64,000 nucleotides of DNA from Rhodovarius crocodyli (GTDB lineage: Bacteria; Pseudomonadota; Alphaproteobacteria; Acetobacterales; Acetobacteraceae), in assembly GCF_004005855.1 (NCBI RefSeq), contig NZ_SACL01000014.1, forward strand, positions 1-64,000, read 5' to 3'. Below are positions 49,174-58,842 of this stretch, in pieces. The notes beneath the pieces are model-generated. The model was not told the origin of the DNA. It did no database searches and saw only the letters and a program-made list of their open reading frames with translations. Within the stretch, counting starts at the first letter, position 1. Each line of letters begins with the position of its first letter. The position numbers and the translations under genes were made by a program.

Positions 49174-50039
49174 TGCCCTTCCCGATTCCCGATGACCGGC
49201 TGCTGGCCATGCTGCGCGACGACGTGCCCTATGGCGACGCCACCACCCTGGGCCTGGGCATCGGCAGCATGCCCGGCCGCGCCGTGTTCCGGGTGCGCGG
49301 CACCGTCACGGCCTGCTGCACGGAGGACGCCGAGCGGCTGATGATCCTGGCGGGCTGCACGGCCCGCCGCCTGGCCGACAGCGGCGACAGGCTGGAGGCA
49401 GGCGCGGACCTGCTGGTGGCCGAGGGCCAGGCCGCCGCCCTGCATCGCGGCCTGAAGGTGGCGCAGACGCTGATGGAGATCACGAGCGGCATCGCCACCC
49501 GCGCACGCCGCCTGCTGGACGCCGCCCGCGCCGCGCGCCCCGGCATCGCGGTGGCCTGCACGCGCAAGCACCTGCCGGGCGCCAAGGACGTGATGCTGAA
49601 GGCCATCATGGCCGGGGGCTGCGTTCCGCATCGCCTCGGCCTGTCGGACAGCGTGCTGGTGTTTCCGCAGCACCGCGCCTTCCTGGCCGGCCAGCCTGCC
49701 GAGGACTGGGTGGGCGCCCTGCGCCTGGCCCAGCCCGAGCGCAAGATCGCGGCCGAGGCCGAGAGCATCGAGGACGCGCTGGCCCTGGCCTGGGCGGGGG
49801 TGGATTCGCTCCAGCTCGACAAGCTGCCCCCCGCCGCGGTGCGGGAGGTGGTGGACGCCGTCTCCGCCCTGCCCTTCCCGCCGCTGGTCGCGGTGGCGGG
49901 CGGGGTGACGGAGGCCAATGCGGGCGAATATGCTGCGGCAGGCGCCCGGCTGCTCGTCACCTCGGCGCCCTATGCGGCACCGCCCGCCGATATCGGCGTC
50001 GCGGTGCAGTCCATGGACGATACAGGAACCCCGCAATGA
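49173..50039 (+). CDS. modD: ModD protein (quinolinate phosphoribosyltransferase-like)
   Basis: This 288-aa protein is a NadC homologue of the ModD subgroup. It starts IPDDRLLAMLRDDVPYGDATT and has ITSGIATRARRLLDAAR, VACTRKHLPGAKDVMLKAIMAGG and HRLGLSDSVLVF. ModD is usually found in molybdate gene clusters but its reaction is not established. It overlaps the ALDH stop by one base and the molbindin start by ATGA. No modABC transporter is in the window. Confidence 0.88.
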   Translation: MPFPIPDDRLLAMLRDDVPYGDATTLGLGIGSMPGRAVFRVRGTVTACCTEDAERLMILAGCTARRLADSGDRLEAGADLLVAEGQAAALHRGLKVAQTLMEITSGIATRARRLLDAARAARPGIAVACTRKHLPGAKDVMLKAIMAGGCVPHRLGLSDSVLVFPQHRAFLAGQPAEDWVGALRLAQPERKIAAEAESIEDALALAWAGVDSLQLDKLPPAAVREVVDAVSALPFPPLVAVAGGVTEANAGEYAAAGARLLVTSAPYAAPPADIGVAVQSMDDTGTPQ

Positions 50040-50245
50040 AACTCTCCGCCCGCAACGTGCTGCCCGGCACGGTCGTCGACGTGAAGCTCGGCGCCACCAC
50101 GGCCCATGTCAGGCTCGACCTGGGCAATGGTGTCATCGTCACCTCGGCCATCACGAACGAGGCGGCGCAGGAGCTGGGGCTGAAGCCCGGCATGAAGGCC
50201 AGCGCCGTGGTGAAGGCCTCCGATGTCATGATCGGGATCGAGTAG
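50036..50245 (+). CDS. Molbindin-like TOBE domain protein
   Basis: This 69-aa single TOBE/Mop domain (MKLSARNVLPGTVVDVKLGATTAHVRL, then VVKASDVMIGIE at the end) is typical of small molbindins that store molybdate or tungstate as hexamers. It is translationally coupled to modD through an ATGA overlap, which strengthens a molybdenum-related role for the operon. Confidence 0.93.
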   Translation: MKLSARNVLPGTVVDVKLGATTAHVRLDLGNGVIVTSAITNEAAQELGLKPGMKASAVVKASDVMIGIE

Positions 50246-50284
50246 CCCCTTCACCCGCGCGGGGGGCGGGGCGATGCTGGGCCC

Positions 50285-51841
50285 ATGACCGACCGCCTCG
50301 ATTCCCTCCTCGCCACCCTGCCGCGCGCCTATCCGGGGCCCGGCGGCGCCGTGGCCGTGCTGCGGCGCGGGGAAGTCATCGCGCGCCACGCCTGGGGCTT
50401 CGCCAATGCGGAGCTGCGCATCCCCTTCACCCCGCGCACGCTGTTCCGCATGTGCTCCATCACCAAGCAGTTCACCTGCGGGGTGATGCTGTCGGAATTC
50501 GCGGACCCCACCGTGCTCGACCGCGACGTGGCCGCCCGCCTGCCGCTGCTGGAACAGCCGGCGCCCGGCGCCCTGCACCTGGCCCATAACCAGTCGGGCC
50601 TGCGGGACTACTGGGCGGTGGCCATGCTGCACGGCTCCCCGGTCGAGGCGCCCTTCGGCGACCATGAGGCCGCGCGGGTGATCGCGGGCACCCGCAGCCT
50701 GCATTTCGCGCCCGGCACCCGTTATTCCTACGTGAACCAGAACTTCCGCCTGCTGTCCGACATCGTGCAGGAGCGCACGGGGCGCGGCTTCGCGGAGCTG
50801 CTGCGCCGGCACATCTTCGACCGCGCGGGCATGGAAAGCGCGGTGCTGGCCGCCGATACCCGCGCCATGCCGGACGGCACGGAGGGCTATGAGGGCAACC
50901 AGGCCGCGGGCTTCCGCGCCGCGCGCAACAACATCGTCTGGACGGGCGATGCGGGGCTCGGCGCCAGCCTGGACGACATGATCGCCTGGGAACGCTTCAT
51001 CGACGCGACCCGCGACGACCCGGACGGGCTCTACAACCGCCTGTCGGCACCGGTCGGCTTCTCCAACGGCGCGCCCGCCCCCTACGGCTTCGGCCTGGCC
51101 CGGGCAGAGGACCGGGGGCGGCCCTATACCGCCCATGGCGGCGCCCTGCGCGGCTGGCGCAGCCACCGGCTGTACATGCCGTCCGAGCGGGTCTCGGTGG
51201 TGGTGATGTTCAATCACCTGTCGGATGCGCATATCGCGGCGGGCGACCTGCTGGCGGCAGCGCTGGGGGATGAGCGCACGGCACCCCGCGCGCCCCTGCC
51301 GCCGCCGCCCTGGCTAGGTGCCTATCAGGAGCCCGAGACCGGGCTTTCGGTGCGCATCGACACGCTGCCCACCGGCCATCTGCGCCTGCGCTACGGCCAT
51401 GGGGCGGAGCGGCTGGAACTGCGGGAGGACGGAACGGCGGACAATGCGCCGGGCGGCCGCACCCGCCTGCGCCCGACGCCGCAGGGCCTGTGGCTGGATC
51501 GGCCGCAGGAGAACCAGTCGAGCCTGCTGCGGCCCTTCGAGCCTTCGGCCGGCGGCGGGCTGGCCGGGCGCTACCGCTGCTCGGAGCTGGAGGCGGAGCT
51601 GACCATCGAGGAATTCGCCGGCGTGCCCTATGGCGGCTTCTCGGGCTTTCTGGGCCAGGGGCGGATGGAGCTGCTGGACCCGATCGGCCCCGATGCCTGG
51701 GCCCTGCCCTGCCCGCGCGCGCTCGACCACACGCCGCCGGGGGATTGGAGCATCGTGTTCCGCCGCGATGCCGCGGGGCGGGTCACCGGCGCCAGCCTGG
51801 GTTGCTGGCTGGCGCGCGGTCTGGACTACGTGCGGGTCTAG
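50285..51841 (+). CDS. dap: D-aminopeptidase (serine beta-lactamase-fold hydrolase)
   Basis: This 518-aa protein matches Ochrobactrum anthropi DAP (520 aa) in length and layout. A penicillin-binding-protein-type domain has Ser58-x-x-Lys61 (CSITKQF), Tyr149-x-Asn151 (YSYVNQNF) and HGG (YTAHGGALRGW). Two C-terminal eight-stranded barrels follow (from about 340). DAP releases N-terminal D-amino acids from peptides and esters. No signal peptide is visible, so it is probably cytosolic. It is a single gene starting 39 nt after the molbindin. Confidence 0.87.
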   Translation: MTDRLDSLLATLPRAYPGPGGAVAVLRRGEVIARHAWGFANAELRIPFTPRTLFRMCSITKQFTCGVMLSEFADPTVLDRDVAARLPLLEQPAPGALHLAHNQSGLRDYWAVAMLHGSPVEAPFGDHEAARVIAGTRSLHFAPGTRYSYVNQNFRLLSDIVQERTGRGFAELLRRHIFDRAGMESAVLAADTRAMPDGTEGYEGNQAAGFRAARNNIVWTGDAGLGASLDDMIAWERFIDATRDDPDGLYNRLSAPVGFSNGAPAPYGFGLARAEDRGRPYTAHGGALRGWRSHRLYMPSERVSVVVMFNHLSDAHIAAGDLLAAALGDERTAPRAPLPPPPWLGAYQEPETGLSVRIDTLPTGHLRLRYGHGAERLELREDGTADNAPGGRTRLRPTPQGLWLDRPQENQSSLLRPFEPSAGGGLAGRYRCSELEAELTIEEFAGVPYGGFSGFLGQGRMELLDPIGPDAWALPCPRALDHTPPGDWSIVFRRDAAGRVTGASLGCWLARGLDYVRV

Positions 51842-51862
51842 GCCCGCACGGCCTTCAGGCGC

Positions 51863-52801
51863 CTATTCCTGCGCCTGCTGCTGCACGCCCGCGATCTCGC
51901 CCAGCGTCTGCACGGCGTGATCGAAGGCCGCGACCTTGTTGGCGGCATCGGCGCTGTTCGGGTCGGCCGCCAGGGCGGTGTGGGCGTCGCGCATGGTCTC
52001 CAGCACCGTCACCACGGCACCGATGCTGCCCTGCACGGGGTCGTTGTCACGCAGGGCCGCGATGCTGCGGTACAGGCCATAGCGCACCACGGGGTCGCGG
52101 TTGCTGGTGCGGGCAGCGACCAGCAGGCGGTCATGGGCGGCGTTCAGCTGGCTGCGGTTGGCGCGGACGGCACCGCGCACCGCCTGGCCCTGGCCGGCAC
52201 CCAGCACCTGGCGCAGCAGCTCGACCACGGCGTTCAGATGGGGTGCGGCTTCCTGGGTCAGCGCCTGCAGGCCCGGCTCGGAGCCACGCATCGCCAGGGT
52301 CTCCGCGATGTCGCTCAACGCCGCGATGCCGGCCAGGCCCGCGGTGCGGATCTCGGGCGCGACGGTCACGCCGGCCGCGGCCTGCACGGCCGCCAGACCC
52401 TGCTCCGCGGCCTTCGCCAGATCGGCGCCGGGCTGGCCCGGGCGCGTGCTCAGCGGCTGGCCGGTGGCGGCGTGGTCCAGCACATGGCCGTAGTCGCCGA
52501 TGGCGGTGAAGGCGGGCGCCAGCACCAGGGCGGCGGCCTCGGCGGCGCTGGTCGTGCTGGTCGCGGCCGGGCGGCGGGTGCCCAGCGCGTAGGTAACGGC
52601 CGCTTCCTCGCGCGCCACCACCTGCTCGAAATCAGCCACGCGGCGCACAGCTTCCGAGGCATTGACCTCGGCCGTTTCCAGCCGTCCGGCGAAACGCTGT
52701 CCGGCGGGCATGTCGGCGCGCGTGACGGGTGGCGGGGGTGTGGCGCATCCGGCGACGAGCAGAAGCGGCAAGGCGAAAGCTGTCAGGCGATGGCGGTTCA
52801 T
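51863..52801 (-). CDS. Helical lipoprotein of unknown function
   Basis: This 312-aa protein has a lipoprotein signal with lipobox LVAGC, the acylated Cys being residue 19, followed by Ala-Thr, which predicts outer-membrane sorting. The mature part is alanine-rich and helical, with no recognised domain. It is a single gene diverging from the phosphonate monoester hydrolase operon. Confidence 0.75.
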   Translation of the reverse strand: MNRHRLTAFALPLLLVAGCATPPPPVTRADMPAGQRFAGRLETAEVNASEAVRRVADFEQVVAREEAAVTYALGTRRPAATSTTSAAEAAALVLAPAFTAIGDYGHVLDHAATGQPLSTRPGQPGADLAKAAEQGLAAVQAAAGVTVAPEIRTAGLAGIAALSDIAETLAMRGSEPGLQALTQEAAPHLNAVVELLRQVLGAGQGQAVRGAVRANRSQLNAAHDRLLVAARTSNRDPVVRYGLYRSIAALRDNDPVQGSIGAVVTVLETMRDAHTALAADPNSADAANKVAAFDHAVQTLGEIAGVQQQAQE

Positions 52802-52892
52802 GGCATCCCCACTGTGTTGTATTGCCTCGGAATGTCTGCCCCGCGGTCGTAACCGTCAAGGCAGGCCTTGGTGAGCGGTATCGGGTTCCCCC

Positions 52893-52925
52893 GCAGCCGC
52901 AACGCCCCTGAGGGCGTTCGGCTGC
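52893..52925 (+). promoter_or_regulatory. Long GC-rich hairpin in the lipoprotein/PMH divergent spacer
   Basis: GCAGCCG-c-AACGCCC (52893-52907) pairs with GGGCGTT-CGGCTGC (52912-52925): 14 bp with one bulged C and a CTGA tetraloop. There is no T-run, so it is not a standard terminator. It could be a leader structure or processing site for the downstream operon. Nothing else stands out in 52802-53098. Confidence 0.45.
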
Positions 52926-53098
52926 ATCGGGGCTTCCTTAACCCTTCGCAACCTTTCCCCGCATCTGGGCAGCATCAGGGCGAAACCGGTGTCATTCCAG
53001 GGCAGTGCGATCTGTCACGGAAGTGCAGCCGTTCCGTCACGCCGCTGTCCGATGGCGGGCGTATGCCCCGCGGCACCTGATGCCCTGGGAATGATTCG

Positions 53099-54673
53099 AT
53101 GCCCGCCCGCAAGAATGTTCTGTTGATCGTCGTCGACCAGTGGCGGTGGGATTTCCTGCCGGCCATGGGCGCGCACTTCCTGAAGCTGCCCAATATCGAG
53201 CGCCTGTGCCGCGAGGGGCTGACCTTCAGCAACCACGTCACCAACGCCGTGCCCTGCGGCCCTGCCCGCGCCAGCCTGCTGACCGGGCTATACGAGATGA
53301 ACCACCGGGCGGTGCAGAACACCGTGCCGCTGGATGCGCGCCACTTCAACCTGGGCAAGGCGCTGCGCAACATCGGCTATGACCCGGCGCTGATCGGCTA
53401 TACCACCACCACGCCGGACCCGCGCACGACCGGTGAGCGCGACCCGCGCTTCACCACGCTGGGCGACATCATGGACGGCTTCCGCCCGGTCGGCAGCTTC
53501 GAGCCCAGCATGGACGGCTATTTCGGCTGGCTGGCCCAGAAGGGCTATCCGCTGCCGCCCCGGCGCGAGGACATCTGGCTGCCGGAAGGCGAGGACGCGG
53601 TGCCCGGTGCCACCGACCGCCCCTGCCGCATCCCGGCCAGCCTGTCCGACAGCGCCTTCTTCACCGAGCGCGCGCTGACCTATCTGAAGGGCAAGGGCGA
53701 CAAGCCCTGGTTCCTGCACCTCGGCTACTACCGCCCGCACCCGCCCTTCATCGCGCCCGCGCCCTACAACACGCTGTACAGCGCCGAGCAGATGCCCGCC
53801 CCCATCCGGCGCGAGACCTGGCAGCAGGAGGCAGCCGCCCACCCGCTGCTGCAGCATTACCTGGAGGAGATCGGCCAGGGCTCCTTCTTCCGGGGTGCGG
53901 GCGGTGCCGCCGCCAACCTGGACGAAGCCTCGATCCGCCAGATGCGCGCGACCTATGCCGGGCTGATGACCGAGATCGACCAGTGCCTGGGCGAGGTGTT
54001 CGGCTGGCTCGATGAGAACAAGGCGTGGGACGACACGATGATCGTCTTCACCTCCGACCATGGCGAGCAGCTGGGTGACCATTGGCTGCTGGGCAAGGTG
54101 GGCTTCTTCGACGAGAGCTTCCGCATCCCCCTCATCATCAAGGACGCCGGCGCCAACACCCGCGCGGGCCAGATGGAGGACGGGTTCACGGAAAGCGTGG
54201 ACATCATGCCGACCATTCTGGCGGCGCTGGGCGGCGAGGCGCCGCGCGCGGCCGACGGCGCGTCGCTGATGCCCTACCTCACGCAGCCCGGCGGCGGCCC
54301 CGACGCCCGCCCGCACCTGTATTACGAATACGACTTCCGCGACGTGTTCTACTCGCGCCCCGAGAGCAAGCTGAAGCTCTCGATGGACGAGTGCTCGCTG
54401 TGCGTGGTGCAGGACGAGCACTACAAATACGTGCATTTCGCGGCCCTGCCGCCGCTGTTCTTCGACCTCGCCACCGACCCGCACCAGTTCGAGAACCTGG
54501 CCGAGAAGCCCGAATACGCGGCCCTCGTGCGCGACTATGCGCAGAAGGCGCTGACCCACCGGATGCGCCACGCCGAAAAGACGCTGACGCATTTCCGCGC
54601 CACGCCCCAGGGCCTGCAGGAGCGCGAAGCGCCCCGGCCGGCCGATGCCATCTCTCCCCTCGCCGCCAACTGA
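53099..54673 (+). CDS. Phosphonate monoester hydrolase / phosphodiesterase (sulfatase superfamily)
   Basis: This 524-aa enzyme belongs to the alkaline phosphatase superfamily and closely resembles the rhizobial PMH and Burkholderia PehA. It starts RKNVLLIVVDQWR (metal Asp13), has VPCGPARASLLTGLY with Cys53 in the CxPxR site converted to formylglycine, and FTSDHGEQLGDH with metal ligands. The C-terminal SLCVVQDEHYKYVHFAALPP is also typical. PMHs hydrolyse phosphonate monoesters and phosphodiesters promiscuously. A maturase (formylglycine-generating enzyme) would be needed and is not in the window. It is the first gene of the transporter operon. Confidence 0.9.
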   Translation: MPARKNVLLIVVDQWRWDFLPAMGAHFLKLPNIERLCREGLTFSNHVTNAVPCGPARASLLTGLYEMNHRAVQNTVPLDARHFNLGKALRNIGYDPALIGYTTTTPDPRTTGERDPRFTTLGDIMDGFRPVGSFEPSMDGYFGWLAQKGYPLPPRREDIWLPEGEDAVPGATDRPCRIPASLSDSAFFTERALTYLKGKGDKPWFLHLGYYRPHPPFIAPAPYNTLYSAEQMPAPIRRETWQQEAAAHPLLQHYLEEIGQGSFFRGAGGAAANLDEASIRQMRATYAGLMTEIDQCLGEVFGWLDENKAWDDTMIVFTSDHGEQLGDHWLLGKVGFFDESFRIPLIIKDAGANTRAGQMEDGFTESVDIMPTILAALGGEAPRAADGASLMPYLTQPGGGPDARPHLYYEYDFRDVFYSRPESKLKLSMDECSLCVVQDEHYKYVHFAALPPLFFDLATDPHQFENLAEKPEYAALVRDYAQKALTHRMRHAEKTLTHFRATPQGLQEREAPRPADAISPLAAN

Positions 54674-54688
54674 GACAGGAGCCGCCCC

Positions 54689-56266
54689 ATGCTCTCCCGC
54701 CGCACCATGCTGGCCACGCCGTCGCTCGTCCTCGCCGCCCCGGCGCTGGCCCAGGCCGACAACCGCCCTTCCATCACCATCGCGGTGCAGAAGGTGTCCA
54801 ACACCAACACCCTCGAAGTGCTGCGCGAGCAGTCCAATGTGGGTGAGCGGGTGTTCAAGACCTCCATGTGGGAAGGGCTGATCGACCGCGACTGGCGCGG
54901 CCAGCTGCAGGCCGTGCCGGGCCTAGCCACCGCCTGGCGCCGCATCAGCGACCGCGTGCTCGAGCTCGACCTGCGCGAGGGCGTGAAGTTCCACAACGGC
55001 GACGAGATGACCGCCGAGGATGTGGTCTTCACCTTCGGTCCGGACCGCATGTTCGGCGACACCATGCCGGGCACGCGCTCCAACAAGGAAATGCCCTCCG
55101 ACATCCCCGCCATCGCGCGGCGCATCTGGCCGGGGCTGGAGCGGGTGGAGGCCGTGAGCAAGTACAAGGTGCGCTTCCACAACCGCACCCCGGACGTGAC
55201 GCTGGAAGGCAACATCAGCCGCCTGGGCAGCGAGATCATCAGCCGCCGCGGCTATGAGCAGGCCGCCACCTGGCTGGACTGGGCGCGCGCGCCCGTCACC
55301 ACCGGCGCCTACAAGGTGGCCGAATACCGCCCCGACGTGTCCCTGACGCTGGTGGCCCATGATGAATACTGGGGCGGCCGCCCGCCGCTGAAGCAGATCC
55401 GCTTCGTCGAGGTGCCGGAGGTGTCGTCCCGCATCAACGGCCTGCTCTCCGGCCAGTACCAGTTCGCCTGCGACATGCCGCCCGACCAGATCGCGGCCAT
55501 AGAGCGCAACCGCGCCTTCGAGGTGCAGGGCGGCACCATCCTGAACCACCGCATCACCTGCTTCTACAAGAACAGCCCCATCCTGCAGGACGCGCGCATC
55601 CGCCGCGCCATGACGCACTCCATCGACCGCAACGCGATCGTGGAGGCGCTGTGGGCCGGCCGCACCGTGGTGCCGAAGGGCCTGCAGTGGGAATACTACG
55701 AGACCATGTTCATCAGCGACTGGTCGGTGCCCGCCTTCGACCTGGCCGAAGCCCGCCGCCTGCTGCGCGAGGCGAATTACCGCGGTGAGCCGATCCCGTA
55801 CCGCCTGCTGAACAACTACTACACCAACCAGACCCCCACCGCGCAGGTGCTGGTCGAGATGTGGCGTGCCGCCGGCCTCAACGTGCAGATCGAGATGAAG
55901 GAGAACTGGTCGCAGATCTTCGACAACTCGACCGTGCGCGGCGTGCGCGACTGGTCCAACAGCGCGCCCTTCAACGACCCCGTCTCCTCGCTGGTGAACC
56001 AGCATGGCCCGTCCGGCCAGCAGCAGCAGGTGGGCGAGTGGACGAATGCCGAGTTCAACACGCTGTCGGGCGTGCTGAGCACCAGCACCGACCACGCCGA
56101 GCGCCGGCGCGCCTTCCGCCGAATGCTGGAAATCGCGGAGCGCGAGGACCCCGCCTATACGGTGCTGCACCAGAACGCGACCTTCACCGCGAAGCGCCGC
56201 GACATCCGCTGGAAGGCGTCGCCCGCCTTCGCCATGGACTTCCGCCCGGGCAACTGGGGCGCCTGA
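54689..56266 (+). CDS. ABC substrate-binding protein, family 5 (DppA/OppA-like), copy 1
   Basis: This 525-aa exported protein has a signal peptide (MLSRRTMLATPSLVLAAPALAQA) and the SBP_bac_5 fold. Signatures are TAEDVVFTFGPDRMF, GAYKVAEYRPDVSLTLVAHDEYWGGRPPLK and RRAMTHSIDRNAIVEALWAG. It lies 15 nt after the PMH gene and 3 nt before a close paralogue. The surrounding hydrolases suggest a phosphorus-containing ligand rather than a peptide; this is inference. Confidence 0.92.
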   Translation: MLSRRTMLATPSLVLAAPALAQADNRPSITIAVQKVSNTNTLEVLREQSNVGERVFKTSMWEGLIDRDWRGQLQAVPGLATAWRRISDRVLELDLREGVKFHNGDEMTAEDVVFTFGPDRMFGDTMPGTRSNKEMPSDIPAIARRIWPGLERVEAVSKYKVRFHNRTPDVTLEGNISRLGSEIISRRGYEQAATWLDWARAPVTTGAYKVAEYRPDVSLTLVAHDEYWGGRPPLKQIRFVEVPEVSSRINGLLSGQYQFACDMPPDQIAAIERNRAFEVQGGTILNHRITCFYKNSPILQDARIRRAMTHSIDRNAIVEALWAGRTVVPKGLQWEYYETMFISDWSVPAFDLAEARRLLREANYRGEPIPYRLLNNYYTNQTPTAQVLVEMWRAAGLNVQIEMKENWSQIFDNSTVRGVRDWSNSAPFNDPVSSLVNQHGPSGQQQQVGEWTNAEFNTLSGVLSTSTDHAERRRAFRRMLEIAEREDPAYTVLHQNATFTAKRRDIRWKASPAFAMDFRPGNWGA

Positions 56267-56269
56267 TCC

Positions 56270-57868
56270 ATGCAGCGCCGCCACCTTCTCGCCAGCCCCC
56301 TGGCACTCGCCACCCCCGCTTTTGCCCAGGCCGATAGCCGGCCGGTGCTGACGGTGGCGGTGCAGAAGATCAGCAACTCCAACACGCTGGAGCCGCCGCG
56401 CGAACAGTCCAATGTGGGCTTCCGCCTGTCGGGCCTGTTCAGCGAGACGCTGATCGGCACCGACTGGACGGGCGACCTCTCCGCGAAACCGGAGCTGGCG
56501 ACGGCGTGGCGGCGCGTGGATGCGCGGACGCTCGAATTCACCCTGCGTCCCGATGTGAAGATGCATGACGGCCGCGTGATGACGGCCGAGGACATCGCCT
56601 TCAGCCTGGGTGCCGAGCGCCTCTACGGCTCGGGCGAGGCCTCCACCACGCGCGGCGTGCTGGCGGGCGCGACGGGCAAGGAGCCGCCTGGCGATGTGGT
56701 GGCCGCCGCCCGCCGCAGCTTCCCCGGCTTCGAGAAGGTGGAGATCGTCTCGGAGAACACCATCCGCTTCGTCAACCGCACGCCCGACCTGACGCTGGAA
56801 GGGCGCATGACGCAGAATGTCGGCGCCATCTTCTCACGCGAGGCGTTCCGCGCGGCCGAGAGCTGGCTGGGCTGGGCGCGCAGGCCGGTGGGCAGCGGCC
56901 CCTACGCCGTGGGCGACTACCGGCCCGACGTGTCGCTGATGCTGGAAGCGCATGACGAGTATTGGGGCGGCCGCCCGCCCGCGCGCCGTATCCGCGTACT
57001 GGAAGTGCCCGAGGTCTCCTCGCGCATCAACGGCCTCGCCTCGGGCGAATACGACTTCGCCTGCGACATCCCGCCCGACCAGATCGGCAGCGTGGAGCGC
57101 CACCCGCGCTTCGAGGTGCTGGGCAGCGCCATCAACAACATGCGCATCATCTGCTTCGACACCGGCCACCCGCTGCTGCGCAACCCGCTGCTGCGGCGCG
57201 CGATGGCCCATGCGGTGGATCGTGACACCATCGTGCAGGCGCTGTGGGCCGGCCGCACCGAGGTGCCGAAGGGGCTGCAGCTGGAATCCTTCGGCCAGAT
57301 GCATGTGGGCGAGCACCAGACCCCGCGCTTCGACCTGAACGAGGCGAAGCGCCTGGTGCGTGAATCCGGCTATCGCGGGGAGCCCATCCCGTATCGGCTG
57401 CTGAACAACTACTACACCGGCCAGGTGCCCACCGCGCAGATCCTGCAGGAGATGTGGCGCGCCGCCGGCATCAACGTGCAGATCGAGATGCGCGAGAACT
57501 GGTCCCAGGTGAATGACCGCGGCACCCAGCGGGGCATCCGCGACTGGTCCTGCACCGCCGTCTTCCCCGACCCCGTGGCCACGCTGGTGCGCGCCATGGG
57601 TCCGAACGGTGAGTTGCAGCGTTCCGGCGAGTGGAAGAACGAGGAGTTCAACCGCCTCGTCTCCGTGCTGGAGACCAGCACCGAGGCGGCCGACCGCCGC
57701 GCCGCCCATGCCCGCATGCTGGACATCATCGAGCGTGAGGACCCGGGCTATATCGTGCTGCACCAGGCGGCGACCTTCACCGCCAAGCGCCGCGACATCC
57801 GCTGGCGCGCGCCGCGCGGCTGGCCGCTGGATTTCCGCGCGGGCAACCTGGCGTTCCGCGCGTCATGA
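56270..57868 (+). CDS. ABC substrate-binding protein, family 5 (DppA/OppA-like), copy 2
   Basis: This 532-aa paralogue of the upstream protein shares long near-identical blocks such as GEPIPYRLLNNYYT and FTAKRRDIRW. It has a shorter signal peptide (MQRRHLLASPLALATPAFAQA). Differences cluster in the middle, so the two may bind related but distinct ligands. It is coupled to the ATPase gene by a 4-nt overlap. The pair arose by tandem duplication. Confidence 0.92.
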   Translation: MQRRHLLASPLALATPAFAQADSRPVLTVAVQKISNSNTLEPPREQSNVGFRLSGLFSETLIGTDWTGDLSAKPELATAWRRVDARTLEFTLRPDVKMHDGRVMTAEDIAFSLGAERLYGSGEASTTRGVLAGATGKEPPGDVVAAARRSFPGFEKVEIVSENTIRFVNRTPDLTLEGRMTQNVGAIFSREAFRAAESWLGWARRPVGSGPYAVGDYRPDVSLMLEAHDEYWGGRPPARRIRVLEVPEVSSRINGLASGEYDFACDIPPDQIGSVERHPRFEVLGSAINNMRIICFDTGHPLLRNPLLRRAMAHAVDRDTIVQALWAGRTEVPKGLQLESFGQMHVGEHQTPRFDLNEAKRLVRESGYRGEPIPYRLLNNYYTGQVPTAQILQEMWRAAGINVQIEMRENWSQVNDRGTQRGIRDWSCTAVFPDPVATLVRAMGPNGELQRSGEWKNEEFNRLVSVLETSTEAADRRAAHARMLDIIEREDPGYIVLHQAATFTAKRRDIRWRAPRGWPLDFRAGNLAFRAS

Positions 57869-58827
57869 ACCTGGTCGAGATCAGCGGACTGTCCGTCAGT
57901 TTCGGGGCAGCACCCGCGCTGCGCGGCATCGATATCGCCGTGAAGCCGGGCGAGGCGCTGGGCATGGTGGGTGAATCGGGCTGCGGGAAATCCGTGACCT
58001 GGCTTGCCGCGCTCGGCCTGCTGCCCGGCAAGGCGCGCGTGTCCGGCAGCGTGACGCTGAACGGCGAGGAGATCCTCCACGCCGAGCAGCGCAAGCTGGA
58101 CCGCCTGCGCGGCGGCCGTGTCGCCATGATCTTCCAGGATCCCTCATCCTCCCTGAACCCGGTCCATCGCATCGGCCGCCAGGTGAGCGAGGCGCTGACC
58201 CTGCATCGCGGCCTGACGGGCAATGCGGCCCGTGCCGAGGCGAAGCGCCTGTTCGAGCTCGTCGGCATTCCCGACGCGCAGCGCCGCCTGGATGCCTATC
58301 CGCATGAGCTGTCGGGCGGGCAGAACCAGCGCGTGATGATCGCCATGGCCCTCGCCGGCCGCCCCGAGCTGCTGATCGCCGACGAGCCCACCACCGCGCT
58401 GGACGTGACCATCCAGGCCCAGATCCTGGACCTGCTGAATGAGCTGCGCCGCGAGATGGGCATGGCGCTGGTGCTGATCTCCCACGACCTCGGCGTCATC
58501 TCCGAAACCTGCGAGCGCGTGGCCGTCATGTATGCCGGCCGCATCGTGGAGGAGGCGCCGGTGCAGAGCCTGTTCGCCGCCCCCGCGCACCCCTACACGC
58601 GCGGGCTGATGGCCGCGCTGCCGCCCATCGACGGGCCGCGCCAGAAGCTGAACGCCATCCCCGGCAGCGTGCCGGAACCCGGCAACCTGCCGCCCGGCTG
58701 CGCCTTCGCGCCGCGCTGCGGGCTGGCGCGGGCGGCATGCTCGGCGGGGGTGCCGTCGGATGTGATGCTGGGTGCGGGGCATCGGGCGGCCTGCGTGGTG
58801 GCGCAGGATGCGATGGTGCCGGCGTGA
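57865..58827 (+). CDS. Oligopeptide-type ABC transporter ATPase, DppD-like
   Basis: This 320-aa protein has Walker A ([11 protein letters not shown]), the ABC signature [17 protein letters not shown], Walker [14 protein letters not shown] and the switch His (ISHDLG). A C-terminal oligo_HPY extension carries the [12 protein letters not shown] cysteine cluster found in DppD/OppD. It powers import with the DppF-like partner. A 229-bp hairpin-rich spacer follows before the second ATPase. Confidence 0.95.
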   Translation: MNLVEISGLSVSFGAAPALRGIDIAVKPGEALGMVGESGCGKSVTWLAALGLLPGKARVSGSVTLNGEEILHAEQRKLDRLRGGRVAMIFQDPSSSLNPVHRIGRQVSEALTLHRGLTGNAARAEAKRLFELVGIPDAQRRLDAYPHELSGGQNQRVMIAMALAGRPELLIADEPTTALDVTIQAQILDLLNELRREMGMALVLISHDLGVISETCERVAVMYAGRIVEEAPVQSLFAAPAHPYTRGLMAALPPIDGPRQKLNAIPGSVPEPGNLPPGCAFAPRCGLARAACSAGVPSDVMLGAGHRAACVVAQDAMVPA

Positions 58828-58842
58828 GGACGCTCCGCGAGG

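Noticed and set aside
54689-57868. Possible assembly duplication of the two DppA-like genes
   Set aside because: The proteins differ in many places, including signal peptides and central regions, so this is true tandem paralogy.
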